DNA from: Arenibacter antarcticus
GTDB taxonomy: Bacteria > Bacteroidota > Bacteroidia > Flavobacteriales > Flavobacteriaceae
DNA: 64,000 nucleotides
Assembly (NCBI RefSeq): GCF_041320605.1
Contig: NZ_CP166679.1
Coordinates: 2,280,001-2,344,000 of the forward strand
Direction: 5' to 3'
The position numbers and the translations under genes were made by a program. The notes beneath the pieces are model-generated. The model searched no databases. It was given only the letters and a program-made list of their open reading frames with translations, and was not told the DNA's origin. Shown here piece by piece: positions 18,512 through 27,092 of the stretch (positions are counted from its first letter, which is position 1; every line of letters starts with the position of its first letter).

Positions 18512-19750
18512 ATGGCGGGCACAATTAGAGAGTTACTTAAGAAATTTGAAGACAAGTCCCCTGAGATTGTTTTTAATTGGAAAGACCCAGAGACCGATGC
18601 TGAAGGCTGGGCGGTAATTAACTCCCTGCGTGGTGGAGCAGCTGGTGGAGGTACCAGAATGCGTGAAGGATTAGATATGAACGAGGTGCTTTCCCTTGCG
18701 AAAACAATGGAAATAAAATTTACGGTTTCGGGTCCGCCGATTGGGGGAGCTAAATCTGGCATTAATTTTGATCCAAACGATCCTAGAAAAAATGGCGTAC
18801 TAAAACGGTGGTATAATGCCGTTGCCCCACTGTTGAAAAGTTATTACGGAACAGGAGGCGATTTAAATGTTGATGAGATAAATGAGGTAATCCCTATTAC
18901 AGAAGACGTAGGTGTTTGGCACCCTCAGGAGGGTGTTTTTAATGGACATTTTAAACCTACGGAGGCCGATAAAATTAATAGGATTGGGCAATTGAGGTTG
19001 GGAGTAGTGAAGGTCTTGGAGAGCCGTAAGTATTCTCCCGATCCCTCTAGGAAATATACAGTGGCAGATTTAATTACTGGATTTGGGGTCGCTGAGGCAG
19101 TAAAGCATTACTATGATATTCATGGTGAATCGGTACTTGGAAAGAGGGCCATTGTCCAAGGTTTTGGCAATGTTGGTTCTGCAGCAGCCTTTTATTTGTC
19201 CCAAATGGGTGTTAAGCTTGTGGGTATTTTGGATAGGGCAGGTGGAGTGATCAAGGAGGAGGGGTTTTCTTTGGAAGAGGTTACCAATATGTATTTGAAC
19301 AAAAAAGGGAATACCCTTCATGTTGAGAATATGATTCCCTTTGAGGAGATGAACGAACGGATATGGAATTTGCCGGCAGAGATTTTTGCGCCTTGTGCGG
19401 CATCTAGATTGGTGACAAAAGACCAGATCTCCAAAATGATCGATACCGGATTGGAGGTGATTAGTTGTGGGGCAAATGTACCTTTTGCTGACAAAGAGAT
19501 TTTCTTTGGTCAGATTATGGAGTATGCGGACGAGCGAATAAGTTTGATTCCCGATTTTATTTCAAATTGTGGAATGGCTCGCGTCTTTGCTTATTTTATG
19601 GAAGGAAGAGTACCTTTGGATGATGAATTAATTTTTAACGATACTTCTAATACCATTGGAAATGCAATTTTAAACATCTATAAAGAAAACAAAACAAAAA
19701 CAAATCTTAGTAAGACTGGATTTGAAATTGCATTGAAGCAATTGATTTAA
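18512..19750 (+). CDS. Glu/Leu/Phe/Val dehydrogenase family protein
   Basis: 412 residues; oxidative deamination of an amino acid, or the reverse amination, with NAD(P). The catalytic lysine is K81 in SGPPIGGAKSGINFDP. The C-terminal Rossmann domain carries GFGNVG at 217-222 (AIVQGFGNVGSAAAF). EIFAPCAA, VISCGANVPF and the C-terminal GMARVFAYF block are family features. The wording of the motifs does not separate glutamate from leucine or valine dehydrogenase. It is monocistronic, and no gene follows for 355 bases. Confidence 0.9.
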   Translation: MAGTIRELLKKFEDKSPEIVFNWKDPETDAEGWAVINSLRGGAAGGGTRMREGLDMNEVLSLAKTMEIKFTVSGPPIGGAKSGINFDPNDPRKNGVLKRWYNAVAPLLKSYYGTGGDLNVDEINEVIPITEDVGVWHPQEGVFNGHFKPTEADKINRIGQLRLGVVKVLESRKYSPDPSRKYTVADLITGFGVAEAVKHYYDIHGESVLGKRAIVQGFGNVGSAAAFYLSQMGVKLVGILDRAGGVIKEEGFSLEEVTNMYLNKKGNTLHVENMIPFEEMNERIWNLPAEIFAPCAASRLVTKDQISKMIDTGLEVISCGANVPFADKEIFFGQIMEYADERISLIPDFISNCGMARVFAYFMEGRVPLDDELIFNDTSNTIGNAILNIYKENKTKTNLSKTGFEIALKQLI

Positions 19751-20105
19751 TTAAGCCAATTGAACCATGGAATCTAGCCTTGTAATTTTATTCTTTTGGG
19801 GGTATATGGCAAGAACTCTGGAGCTTAAACTTAAATTGGAGAAATTATCTAGTTGAGTTAATTTAATGCTAATATACGCAAGTAGGAGGGGATACTTGGT
19901 TAGTATTAGCTCCGAATTCGGGGTAGTGGAAGGGAGTATGGATAAGATTGATTTTCTTTGGTAGTTAAGGAAAATAGCGTTGTTGGCCTTAAATGATATT
20001 GCAGCTGGCAGCATTGGAATTATTTTAATTGGAAATTTTGTATTGAAAGGATAATTTATAACCCGAAAGGGCGTTATTAAGGCAACACTTATAAAATAGA
20101 AATTT
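19751..20105. other. Intergenic region without a recognised gene
   Basis: 355 bases between the amino-acid dehydrogenase and exbB. It is AT-rich, with no conserved protein, clear terminator or exact TAnnTTTG element recognised. An 87-codon open frame on the minus strand (19751-20014) has no recognisable features. Confidence 0.6.
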
Positions 20106-20798
20106 ATGTTATTGTTACAAAATCTGGCCCAAGAGGCAGGAGTAGAGGAATTGGTGTCCGAAGAAAAGACACTTTCTGTGATTGATTTGATAGTTAGTGG
20201 GGGTACGGGAAGTATTTTAATTATTTCAGTGCTGTTCGTAATGCTATTTGTGGCGCTTTATATTTATTTTGAACGGATTTTTGCAATAAAGGCAGCATCG
20301 AAGATCGATAGTAATTTTATGAACCAGATTCGGGATCATGTGACCAATGGTAAATTGGAGGCTGCAAAATTATTGTGCGCCCAGACCGATTCTCCCGTTG
20401 CGAGGTTAACGGAAAAAGGAATTTCAAGGATTGGAAAGCCCTTGGATGATATTAATACCGCAATAGAAAATGCCGGTACTTTGGAGGTTTATAAGCTGGA
20501 AAAGAACGTAAGCGTATTAGCAACTGTTGCTGGCGCCGCACCAATGATCGGATTTTTGGGAACCGTAATAGGAATGATCTTGGCCTTTCATCAAATGGCT
20601 TCTAGCGGAGGGCAGGCAGAAATGGGATCCCTTGCCGCCGGTATCTATACGGCTATGACTACTACTGTAGCAGGACTCATTGTGGGAATTATTGCGTATA
20701 TTGGTTATAACCATTTGGTGAACAGAACAGATAAGGTGGTCCATAAAATGGAAGCCAATGCTGTAGAATTCTTGGATTTATTGAACGAACCCCTGTAG
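20106..20798 (+). CDS. exbB: MotA/TolQ/ExbB proton-channel protein
   Basis: 230 residues; the inner-membrane stator of the TonB energy-transduction complex. The first transmembrane helix lies at about residues 35-57 (SILIISVLFVMLFVALYIYFERIF). The two C-terminal helices are VLATVAGAAPMIGFLGTVIGMILAF (about 138-162) and AIYTAMTTTVAGLIVGIIAYIGYNHL (about 178-203), which line the proton path in this family. exbD starts 9 bases after its stop codon and tonB overlaps exbD, so the three form one operon. The complex would power SusC-type transporters such as those in this window. Confidence 0.94.
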   Translation: MLLLQNLAQEAGVEELVSEEKTLSVIDLIVSGGTGSILIISVLFVMLFVALYIYFERIFAIKAASKIDSNFMNQIRDHVTNGKLEAAKLLCAQTDSPVARLTEKGISRIGKPLDDINTAIENAGTLEVYKLEKNVSVLATVAGAAPMIGFLGTVIGMILAFHQMASSGGQAEMGSLAAGIYTAMTTTVAGLIVGIIAYIGYNHLVNRTDKVVHKMEANAVEFLDLLNEPL

Positions 20799-20807
20799 GC
20801 TAAACAC

Positions 20808-21194
20808 ATGAAACTAAAAGGTAGAAATAAGGTTAGTCCAGATTTTAGTATGTCCTCTATGACGGACATTGTATTCTTATTGCTTATTTTCTTTATGTTG
20901 ACGGCAAATTCACCGAATGCTTTAGATTTGTTGTTGCCAAAAGCAAAAGGAAAGTCTACCAATACTCAAAATGTATCGGTAAGTATCAATAAGAATTTGG
21001 AATACTTCGTGGACAACGAAAAGATTAACGGGAAATATATAGAAATTGAACTAAAAAAAGCACTGGAAGGAAAAGAGAAACCGACAATTATTCTGAGGGC
21101 GGAAGAGAGCGTGGCCATTAAAGAGGCTGTAAACGTTATGGATATTGCCAATAGAAATAATTATAAGGTTATTTTGGCAGTGCGACCAAATTAA
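20808..21194 (+). CDS. exbD: Biopolymer transport protein ExbD/TolR
   Basis: 128 residues with a single N-terminal transmembrane helix (about 20-36, DIVFLLLIFFMLTAN). D20 is at the position of the proton-carrying aspartate of ExbD. The periplasmic domain ends ANRNNYKVILAVRPN, typical of the family. It lies 9 bases after exbB, and its stop codon overlaps the ATG of the next gene (TAATG). Confidence 0.93.
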   Translation: MKLKGRNKVSPDFSMSSMTDIVFLLLIFFMLTANSPNALDLLLPKAKGKSTNTQNVSVSINKNLEYFVDNEKINGKYIEIELKKALEGKEKPTIILRAEESVAIKEAVNVMDIANRNNYKVILAVRPN

Positions 21195-22084
21195 TGTCAC
21201 TATTAAATACAAAACACGAGAAGAAATCCTTTACACTTACCACCTTGTTGCTAAGTGTGCTACTGCTTTTGCTTTTTTATATTGGACTTACCTATTTAGA
21301 TCCACCAATAGAGAATGGTATATCCGTTAATTTTGGTACTACCGAATTTGGAAGTGGTAGGGTGCAGCCCAAGGAAAAAGTAAGGTCTGAACCCGTAAAC
21401 AAACCTATTGCTGAACCTAAAGTACAGGAAGAGAAAGTGGAAGCACAGATTCCAAAGGAAGAAGTGGCGAAGGAGAAACCCGCAGAGAAAGTCCTTACTC
21501 AGGATAATGAGGAGTCGGTTTTAATGAAGCAGCAACAAGTAGCTAAGCGTAAGGCAAACGAGGCCGCAAAGAAAGCACAGGCAGAGACCGATAGAGTTGC
21601 ACGGGAGAAGAAAGAAGCGGAAGAAAGGTTGCAGCAGGAGCAACAAGCTAAAAAGAACAAACTAGACCAACTGATAGGGGGAATCAATAAATCGGAGGGT
21701 ACTGCATCAGGAAGTGAAGGAAATGACAATAAGGCTGGCGATAAAGGTAGGCCGGAAGGTGACCCTTATGCCACAAGTTATTACGGCAGCCCTGGTTCCG
21801 GTAGTGGAACCGGTGGTTATGGACTAAATGGAAGGTCTCTAGTGAGGCAAGGTAAAGTTCCGCAAGAATGTAATCAAGAAGGTAGAGTAGTGGTTAAAAT
21901 AGTCGTAAATCGAGACGGAGAGGTTATAAATGCTACTCCGGGAGTTAAGGGCACTACCAATAGTCATCCGTGTTTGCTAGAGCCCGCTAAAGCGACTGCA
22001 TTAAAACATAAATGGAACCTAGATTCCAATGCCCCAACCCAACAGACCGGTTTTGTTGTGGTTAATTTTAAATTAGGGGAATAA
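21194..22084 (+). CDS. TonB-like energy transducer
   Basis: 296 residues. A membrane anchor lies at about 15-34 (TLLLSVLLLLLFYIGLTYL). A long Glu/Lys/Pro-rich spacer follows (about 58-110), then an Ala/Lys/Glu/Gln-rich predicted coiled coil (about 105-155), a Gly/Ser-rich linker and a C-terminal TonB-like domain (about 210-296: GRSLVRQGKVPQECNQEGRVVVKIVVNRDGEVINATPG and GFVVVNFKL). In context with exbB and exbD it should span the periplasm and touch outer-membrane transporters. TolA-like use is an alternative, but TonB fits the C-terminus better. Confidence 0.85.
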   Translation: MSLLNTKHEKKSFTLTTLLLSVLLLLLFYIGLTYLDPPIENGISVNFGTTEFGSGRVQPKEKVRSEPVNKPIAEPKVQEEKVEAQIPKEEVAKEKPAEKVLTQDNEESVLMKQQQVAKRKANEAAKKAQAETDRVAREKKEAEERLQQEQQAKKNKLDQLIGGINKSEGTASGSEGNDNKAGDKGRPEGDPYATSYYGSPGSGSGTGGYGLNGRSLVRQGKVPQECNQEGRVVVKIVVNRDGEVINATPGVKGTTNSHPCLLEPAKATALKHKWNLDSNAPTQQTGFVVVNFKLGE

Positions 22085-22204
22085 GCTTTTTTAAGGGTTT
22101 ATAATTAATTTTATGCAACCTTATGTGGGTCTTGGATCTTCGATTCTACCAAATTTTTCAGTGCAGTTTAAATTTCTTTTTTATAATTCAACAGGCTATA
22201 ACTA

Positions 22205-23416
22205 ATGACCTATCAGGAGACTTTGGCGTGGATGTTTGTGCAACTACCCATGTACCAACAAAAAGGGGCGTCTGCCTTTAATGCTAAACTAGATAACATT
22301 CATAGTCTCGCGAATTACTTGGGTCATCCTGAAAGGAAATTCAAGAGCATCCATGTAGCGGGTACCAATGGCAAAGGATCAAGTAGTCATATGTTGGCCT
22401 CTATTTTACAGGAGGCTGGCTATAAAACAGGTCTGTATACTTCCCCTCATTTAAAGGATTTTAGGGAACGAATAAGGGTAAATGGTAAGCTGGTTCCTAA
22501 GAGTTTTGTAACTGATTTTGTTAAGGACAATAAAGTTTATTTAGATGCCCATAAGTTGTCTTTTTTTGAAATGACTGTGGGTATGGCATTTAAATACTTT
22601 GAATTGGAAAAGGTAGATATCGCCATTGTTGAAGTTGGCCTAGGTGGCCGATTGGACTCTACTAATATTATAACCCCCGAAGTGTCTTTGATCACCAACA
22701 TAGGATATGACCATGTAGAGATGCTGGGAGATACCATAGCCAAAATAGCGTATGAAAAGGCAGGTATTATTAAACCGGGTGTGCCAGTAGTTGTCAGTGA
22801 GCTTCAAGAAGAGACTGCGGTGGTTTTTAGTGAGGTGGCCATAGAACGGGGTTCAAAGATAGTTTTTGCCAGTGAGGTGGTTCCAGGAAAGTATAAAACT
22901 TCCCTTTTGGGCGGATATCAGGCAAGGAACGTTAAGGGGGTGGTTGCTGTCATAAATGAATTAAAGGGATTTCAGGTCCACGAATCCCATATAATACAAG
23001 GCTTGGAAAATGTGTCGATCAATACAGGTTTATTAGGTAGGTGGCAGATTTTGGAAGCGCAGCCCCTAATAGTTTGTGATACCGCTCATAATACAGAGGG
23101 GCTGACCATAGTATTGGATCAGATAAAAAAGCAAGAAGTTACGGACTTGCATTTGGTAATCGGCTTTGTAAAAGAGAAGAATTTGGAGCAGATATTTCCT
23201 CTTTTTCCAAAAAATGCCCATTATTATTTCTGTAGACCCAATATTCCAAGAGGGTTAGATGAAATTTCCTTACAAGAAAGAGCCGAGGCTTACGGCTTAA
23301 TGGGTGATGCGTATGGGTCTGTTCTTGAGGCGTTTAATGCGGCTAAATCTGCAGCGAATAAGTCGGATTTTATCTTTGTGGGAGGAAGTACTTTTGTAGT
23401 GGCAGAAATAGTTTAA
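22205..23416 (+). CDS. folC: Folylpolyglutamate synthase / dihydrofolate synthase
   Basis: 403 residues; adds glutamate to folates (and usually to dihydropteroate) using ATP. The P-loop is at residues 53-58 (HVAGTNGKGSSSHML). YTSPHLKDFRERIRVNG, the VEVGLGGRLDSTN block and the NIGYDHVEMLGDT metal-binding block are characteristic. The C-terminal domain has CDTAHNTEG. It lies 120 bases after the tonB operon and is followed by the tRNA-Val promoter. Length is slightly short for the family but complete. Confidence 0.95.
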   Translation: MTYQETLAWMFVQLPMYQQKGASAFNAKLDNIHSLANYLGHPERKFKSIHVAGTNGKGSSSHMLASILQEAGYKTGLYTSPHLKDFRERIRVNGKLVPKSFVTDFVKDNKVYLDAHKLSFFEMTVGMAFKYFELEKVDIAIVEVGLGGRLDSTNIITPEVSLITNIGYDHVEMLGDTIAKIAYEKAGIIKPGVPVVVSELQEETAVVFSEVAIERGSKIVFASEVVPGKYKTSLLGGYQARNVKGVVAVINELKGFQVHESHIIQGLENVSINTGLLGRWQILEAQPLIVCDTAHNTEGLTIVLDQIKKQEVTDLHLVIGFVKEKNLEQIFPLFPKNAHYYFCRPNIPRGLDEISLQERAEAYGLMGDAYGSVLEAFNAAKSAANKSDFIFVGGSTFVVAEIV

Positions 23417-23433
23417 TTTTTTTTGTTTTTTGT

Positions 23434-23464
23434 TTTGGAGATATTAAAAACTGTTATATATTTG
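23434..23464 (+). promoter_or_regulatory. Promoter of tRNA-Val
   Basis: TTTG at 23434-23437, 19 bases of spacer, then TATATTTG at 23457-23464: an exact match to the Bacteroidota housekeeping promoter layout TTTG-N19-TAnnTTTG. The predicted start is near 23470, about 60 bases before the tRNA. The leader contains a possible hairpin with arms CGCTTCT and AGAAGCG. Confidence 0.75.
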
Positions 23465-23532
23465 CACCTGCTTTCCAATAGGAGAGCGCGCTTCTAGAGA
23501 AATGAGAAGCGAATTGAAAAATTGTTAATTTA

Positions 23533-23607
23533 GGGCTCTTAGCTCAGTTGGTTCAGAGCACCTGCCTTACAAGCAGGGGGTCACTGGTTCGAATCCAGTA
23601 GGGCCCA
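23533..23607 (+). tRNA. tRNA-Val (anticodon TAC)
   Basis: A 75-base cloverleaf. The acceptor stem pairs GGGCTCT with AGGGCCC (one G-T pair) plus discriminator A at 23607; no CCA is encoded. The D arm is CTCAGTTGGTTCAGAG. The anticodon arm is CCTGC-CTTACAA-GCAGG with anticodon TAC. The T arm is CTGGTTCGAATCCAG. The anticodon reads valine GUA codons. Bacterial islands often insert at tRNA 3' ends, and the non-core block 23608-34260 starts directly after this one. Confidence 0.97.
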
Positions 23608-23620
23608 CAGTAACAAAGAC

Positions 23621-23651
23621 AAGGCTTCCAAGAAATTGGGAGCCTTTTTTA
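23621..23651 (+). terminator. Intrinsic terminator after tRNA-Val
   Basis: AGGCTTCC (23622-23629) and GGGAGCCT (23638-23645) form a stem around an 8-base loop, with one mismatched position, followed by T6. It lies 14 bases after the tRNA and should end its transcript. Confidence 0.85.
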
Positions 23652-23941
23652 TTTGGCCAAAAAAGGCAATAAGGCTCACTTTAGGCTCACTTCCCATATT
23701 TAACACAACTTTAACGCTGCAGATGTGTATTTGATGGTGTTTGATATTATTTAATACTAAGGAGGGGTACAATCCAGAAGTTCAGAAGGAAAGTTTCAAG
23801 CGAGAAGCCATTTATTCAGTATTTCGTTGTTGGGAGAAACCGACCTTTTGGAAGAGATTTTGAAGCAGCTTTTCAATCAGCAACTTATTAAGAATAGGAA
23901 GAGATGAGGTGGTAGTTTATTTCATCTTATAATACTGTTTA

Positions 23942-24094
23942 AATTTAGAATTACCATTCTACTTTTTAAAAGTTCGGTTTTGGGGGAAGCTTACAGAAGG
24001 ACAGGTAAACAAGCTGAAAAACATCAAAAGAATGATGTACGGAAGTGCTGATTTTCAGCTTTTAAGAAGAATGGTGCTGGCAAGTTCAAATTAA
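23942..24094 (+). pseudogene. C-terminal remnant of an ISL3-like transposase
   Basis: A plus-strand frame ending at TAA 24092-24094 reads KLTEGQVNKLKNIKRMMYG, then SADFQLLRRMVL. This matches my recollection of the conserved C-terminus of ISL3-family transposases (E-G-Q-V-N-x-L-K-x-I-K-R-x-M-Y-G). The N-terminal catalytic part is absent, so this is a decayed fragment. It sits just downstream of tRNA-Val at the edge of the restriction-system block and marks past insertion activity. The rest of 23654-24210 shows no other gene. Confidence 0.65.
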
Positions 24095-24122
24095 TTTGTT
24101 TCACCAAAAGTGGCGAAGAACC

Positions 24123-24189
24123 CAGCATGCTCCAGAATAATTTAAAAACTTGGCTATCTTCTTTTTTCAGGGGGGTCAGCATGCTCCAG
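24123..24189 (+). repeat. Direct repeat CAGCATGCTCCAG, two copies
   Basis: The 13-base sequence CAGCATGCTCCAG occurs at 24123-24135 and 24177-24189, starts 54 bases apart. Each copy contains the palindrome GCATGC. They lie between the transposase remnant and the end of the HNH gene. They may be leftover ends of the dead insertion sequence or a deletion scar. Confidence 0.6.
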
Positions 24190-24210
24190 TATATCCAATG
24201 TGTATGGCTG

Positions 24211-25320
24211 TTAGGTGCTAGCATTGAGTATTCTTTTGTCTCTGCATTCAGTTAAAAATTGTTCTTTTAAAAAACCATAATTTGATAGTTTATTTCTTCC
24301 AGCTTCTCGTAATTTCAGATCTACCCACTTTGCAAAATCTGTTATTCCCATTTCCTTTGCATTTTCAAATCCATCTACTACGGCACTAAACCATTCGAGT
24401 CCTTCATTTTTGTTGCAGCATAATGCCTTGTATCTTTCTTCAATTCCAAATACACGTTTCCAAGATTCAATCTGTTCTTCATTACCTGCTGACTTAATTT
24501 CGAGGATAATATCCGTAGGTTTTAGATTTTTAATGTCCTTTGAATTTAGTTCAACTTTAATTTCTAATTCTGGATGATTTTCAGAATAAGGATAGAAAGC
24601 CAATTGTCTATTGTCTTCTTTTTTTAGAGGGTCAATTTTTTTATAATCCTCATAAATGGGGTCGTCAGTTAATTTGTATGTTGAGTTGCATTCATGACAC
24701 ATTGGAGCAAGATTTTTGAAATTCAATGCGTTGAATGGGTACAAACCCTTTGGTAAATAATGATCATAAGCCTCACGATAGGAATGATTGTTTCCCTTAA
24801 TGGGAAGAATGCCACAAAATGGACAGACCTCTTCATTATTATCTGTCATAAAAGCTTCATAATGGCTTGGTATAAGTTTTTTGTTGAGTTGTCCAAAGAC
24901 CTCAAGATTAAATGGACTCTCCGCGCCATATAACTTTGAGTAAAAATCGTTAAAGGCTTTTTCAAGGTCAGAATACCTTGACTTTATTTCAGCATAACTA
25001 ATAGGTAACTTGGATTTATCATTACATAACATCTCAATATTGTTATTTGAATCATAAAGATTAATCAAATCAAGCTTGAAATCATCGTCAATCTTTGTGA
25101 ACTCTTCATAGATCTTTTCAATAGAACTATTAAAAAAGTTACCCCATTTTAAATCCGCATTACCAAAATCAATATAAATCTGTTTTAAAGCAGAGTTGCC
25201 ATTTAATTTTTCAGCATCAAAATCTCCTTCAGCTACTAACCAAACATCATAGAACAAAAAGTCCAATAAATCTTGAATTTTCTCAATATCATGCTTAATA
25301 TATTTATAGGTGAACAGCAT
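24211..25320 (-). CDS. HNH nuclease-domain protein of the restriction operon (PtuB-like)
   Basis: 369 residues; last gene of the leftward restriction operon. The C-terminal half holds a zinc-stabilised HNH fold: C166-x2-C169 (VCPFCG), D186-H187 (YDHYLPKGLYPFNALNF) and C208-x2-C211 (MCHECN). The N-terminal 150 residues are mostly helical and not recognised. Its start codon overlaps the stop codon of the ATPase gene (TAATG), indicating translational coupling. ATPase plus HNH is the arrangement of Septu defence (PtuA plus PtuB), so a nuclease effector role is inferred. Similarity to known PtuB beyond the HNH core was not tested. Confidence 0.8.
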   Translation of the reverse strand: MLFTYKYIKHDIEKIQDLLDFLFYDVWLVAEGDFDAEKLNGNSALKQIYIDFGNADLKWGNFFNSSIEKIYEEFTKIDDDFKLDLINLYDSNNNIEMLCNDKSKLPISYAEIKSRYSDLEKAFNDFYSKLYGAESPFNLEVFGQLNKKLIPSHYEAFMTDNNEEVCPFCGILPIKGNNHSYREAYDHYLPKGLYPFNALNFKNLAPMCHECNSTYKLTDDPIYEDYKKIDPLKKEDNRQLAFYPYSENHPELEIKVELNSKDIKNLKPTDIILEIKSAGNEEQIESWKRVFGIEERYKALCCNKNEGLEWFSAVVDGFENAKEMGITDFAKWVDLKLREAGRNKLSNYGFLKEQFLTECRDKRILNAST

Positions 25321-27092
25321 TACTCTTTATCTATTTGGTCAAGAATTTCATTAATGAAAAGTACACGTTCAACTGAATCCCCAATTTCTTCTTTCACTCT
25401 TTTTAACAATGCTTCTTTATCATCAGCGGTTTCAAGTTCCTTTCTTAACGCATCAATTCTACTATTGGCATAAGCTCCTATCGTATCTGGCTTGTCATAT
25501 ACTTTTATAGTGATTTTATTGACAGATGAACCAAAGGTCTGAAAATCAGGGAAACGATTTGATACTTTTTTAGTGTCTTTATCTTTTTCAAAAATGTGAA
25601 CATATTTGGACTCACTGTCTGACACTAAGTATGGAGAGTGTGTGGTAATCAACATGTCACGCATTACTTCTTTTGAATTTGAAAAGCAATGTCTAAGATT
25701 GGTAATAAATTTAGCTTTCCAATCAGGATTGAAGTGTGTTTCTGGTTCATCCAAAAGAAATAAAGCATTTTCATTTTTAAAAAGTAAGCACAAACCTAAG
25801 CTATGAAGAAATTGATGTTCTCCATCAGACAACTCTTTTGTGAAAAGTGACTTTTCTATGCCTTTCTTCTTTATCCAAAGATTTTTGAAACGCAACACTC
25901 TGTTTTCTTCTAAGGGATTTGGATAAATATCATGATTAATGAAAATGTTTTTCGACTCATACACACGTTTTTTATCTGTTCCTGAAACTACATATGCATT
26001 CAACTCCAACATCAATTGGAAAAGCTGAAACAATTGGAGTGGCTTCTCTGAAAAATGGAATCTAAATGCCTCTTTCGTGGCAGAATTTACTTTGTAATCA
26101 AGAATTAAATATTCACGACCATCTTCTTCATTTTCTTGTTCAATGTATCGGTGTTCAAAGCAGGTAGCACATTTTTTAAGAATATCAATACTTCTCTTGA
26201 GGTTCGAAGTGAGTTCTGTTAAATGACGTTTTCCTTCATGGAGTTCTTCAATTGTAATTACTTTGTCTCGCAATATGTCTTCATGCAATTCTAAATACTG
26301 ATCCTGACAAATAATCAAACGAAACTCATCAATATCCTCTATTTCAACGTTTTCTAGTAATGGGGATAAATCATCTTCCTCAGAATCTGGGTTATGTAAT
26401 AGTAGATTGGCCAATAATATGGCTTGACTTAATTCCTTATCCAAATAAACTAACCTTCCCTCTGGCTTTGGTGGATAGCCATATGGTTCTTCAAATCTTA
26501 AACTGTCTGCGTATTCATCGAAATGAAGAAATCTTGTTTTAAAAAAGGGTAGGCTTAGTAATTCATTTTCGCCTGATGAATAACCCAAAACATATTTTGG
26601 AAGTAGAAGCTGAATTGCTTTTTTGCTTAGCCCATCAGATTTATTTGAGTAGTCAGACTTATTCAGCCATTCTATAGTGGGTTTTGCTCCAACTTCTTTA
26701 GTAATAAATATGTGGGCCTTAATTTGATTTATAGCGATTTGAGGTAACTCAATAATAGGCTTATCCATCAATGAAATTGGAATTTCAGTAAAATATTCCA
26801 ATTCATAAGCATCAACTAAACCAATAGTATTGTCAAACCCATTTTCGTTTCCTTCGTCTTTTAAAAAACCATCTGGTAGATTGTCAGCATACATACAATC
26901 TAAATGATAGAAGATATTGGCTAAGGCTTCAAGAATATTTGATTTACCACTACCATTCCGTCCAGCAAGAATATTGGGATTAAATTCATGAGCATGTTTG
27001 TAATCAAAATCTCTTAGAAAGTAAATTTCAAAGTCCTTTTGCAAGGATCTGAATCCATCTTCATCAGTTATTTTTAGGCGAATGAGTTTCAT
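25320..27092 (-). CDS. Restriction-system-associated AAA/SMC-type ATPase (PtuA-like)
   Basis: 590 residues. Walker A at 44-51 (GRNGSGKS). An ABC-type signature follows at about residue 415 (ELSDGEHQFLHSLGLCLLF). Walker B is D448-E449 (FLLDEPETHFNPDW), with the switch histidine H485 (ITTHSPYLVS). The layout is that of OLD/RecF-like ATPases with an inserted middle region, and the C-terminal 60 residues are charged and helical. The start overlaps the hsdS stop by 4 bases and the stop overlaps the HNH gene start, so it is cotranslated with both. By analogy to PtuA it would sense infection and control the HNH partner; that is inference. Confidence 0.85.
   Translation of the reverse strand: MKLIRLKITDEDGFRSLQKDFEIYFLRDFDYKHAHEFNPNILAGRNGSGKSNILEALANIFYHLDCMYADNLPDGFLKDEGNENGFDNTIGLVDAYELEYFTEIPISLMDKPIIELPQIAINQIKAHIFITKEVGAKPTIEWLNKSDYSNKSDGLSKKAIQLLLPKYVLGYSSGENELLSLPFFKTRFLHFDEYADSLRFEEPYGYPPKPEGRLVYLDKELSQAILLANLLLHNPDSEEDDLSPLLENVEIEDIDEFRLIICQDQYLELHEDILRDKVITIEELHEGKRHLTELTSNLKRSIDILKKCATCFEHRYIEQENEEDGREYLILDYKVNSATKEAFRFHFSEKPLQLFQLFQLMLELNAYVVSGTDKKRVYESKNIFINHDIYPNPLEENRVLRFKNLWIKKKGIEKSLFTKELSDGEHQFLHSLGLCLLFKNENALFLLDEPETHFNPDWKAKFITNLRHCFSNSKEVMRDMLITTHSPYLVSDSESKYVHIFEKDKDTKKVSNRFPDFQTFGSSVNKITIKVYDKPDTIGAYANSRIDALRKELETADDKEALLKRVKEEIGDSVERVLFINEILDQIDKE

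Noticed and set aside
19751-20014. 87-codon minus-strand frame between the dehydrogenase and exbB
   Set aside because: No conserved motif, no clear start signal, and low-complexity composition.
23581-23772. 63-codon minus-strand frame ending in LLDSNQ
   Set aside because: It overlaps the 3' end of tRNA-Val and the following terminator; the LLDSNQ ending is the usual artefact of reading a tRNA backwards.
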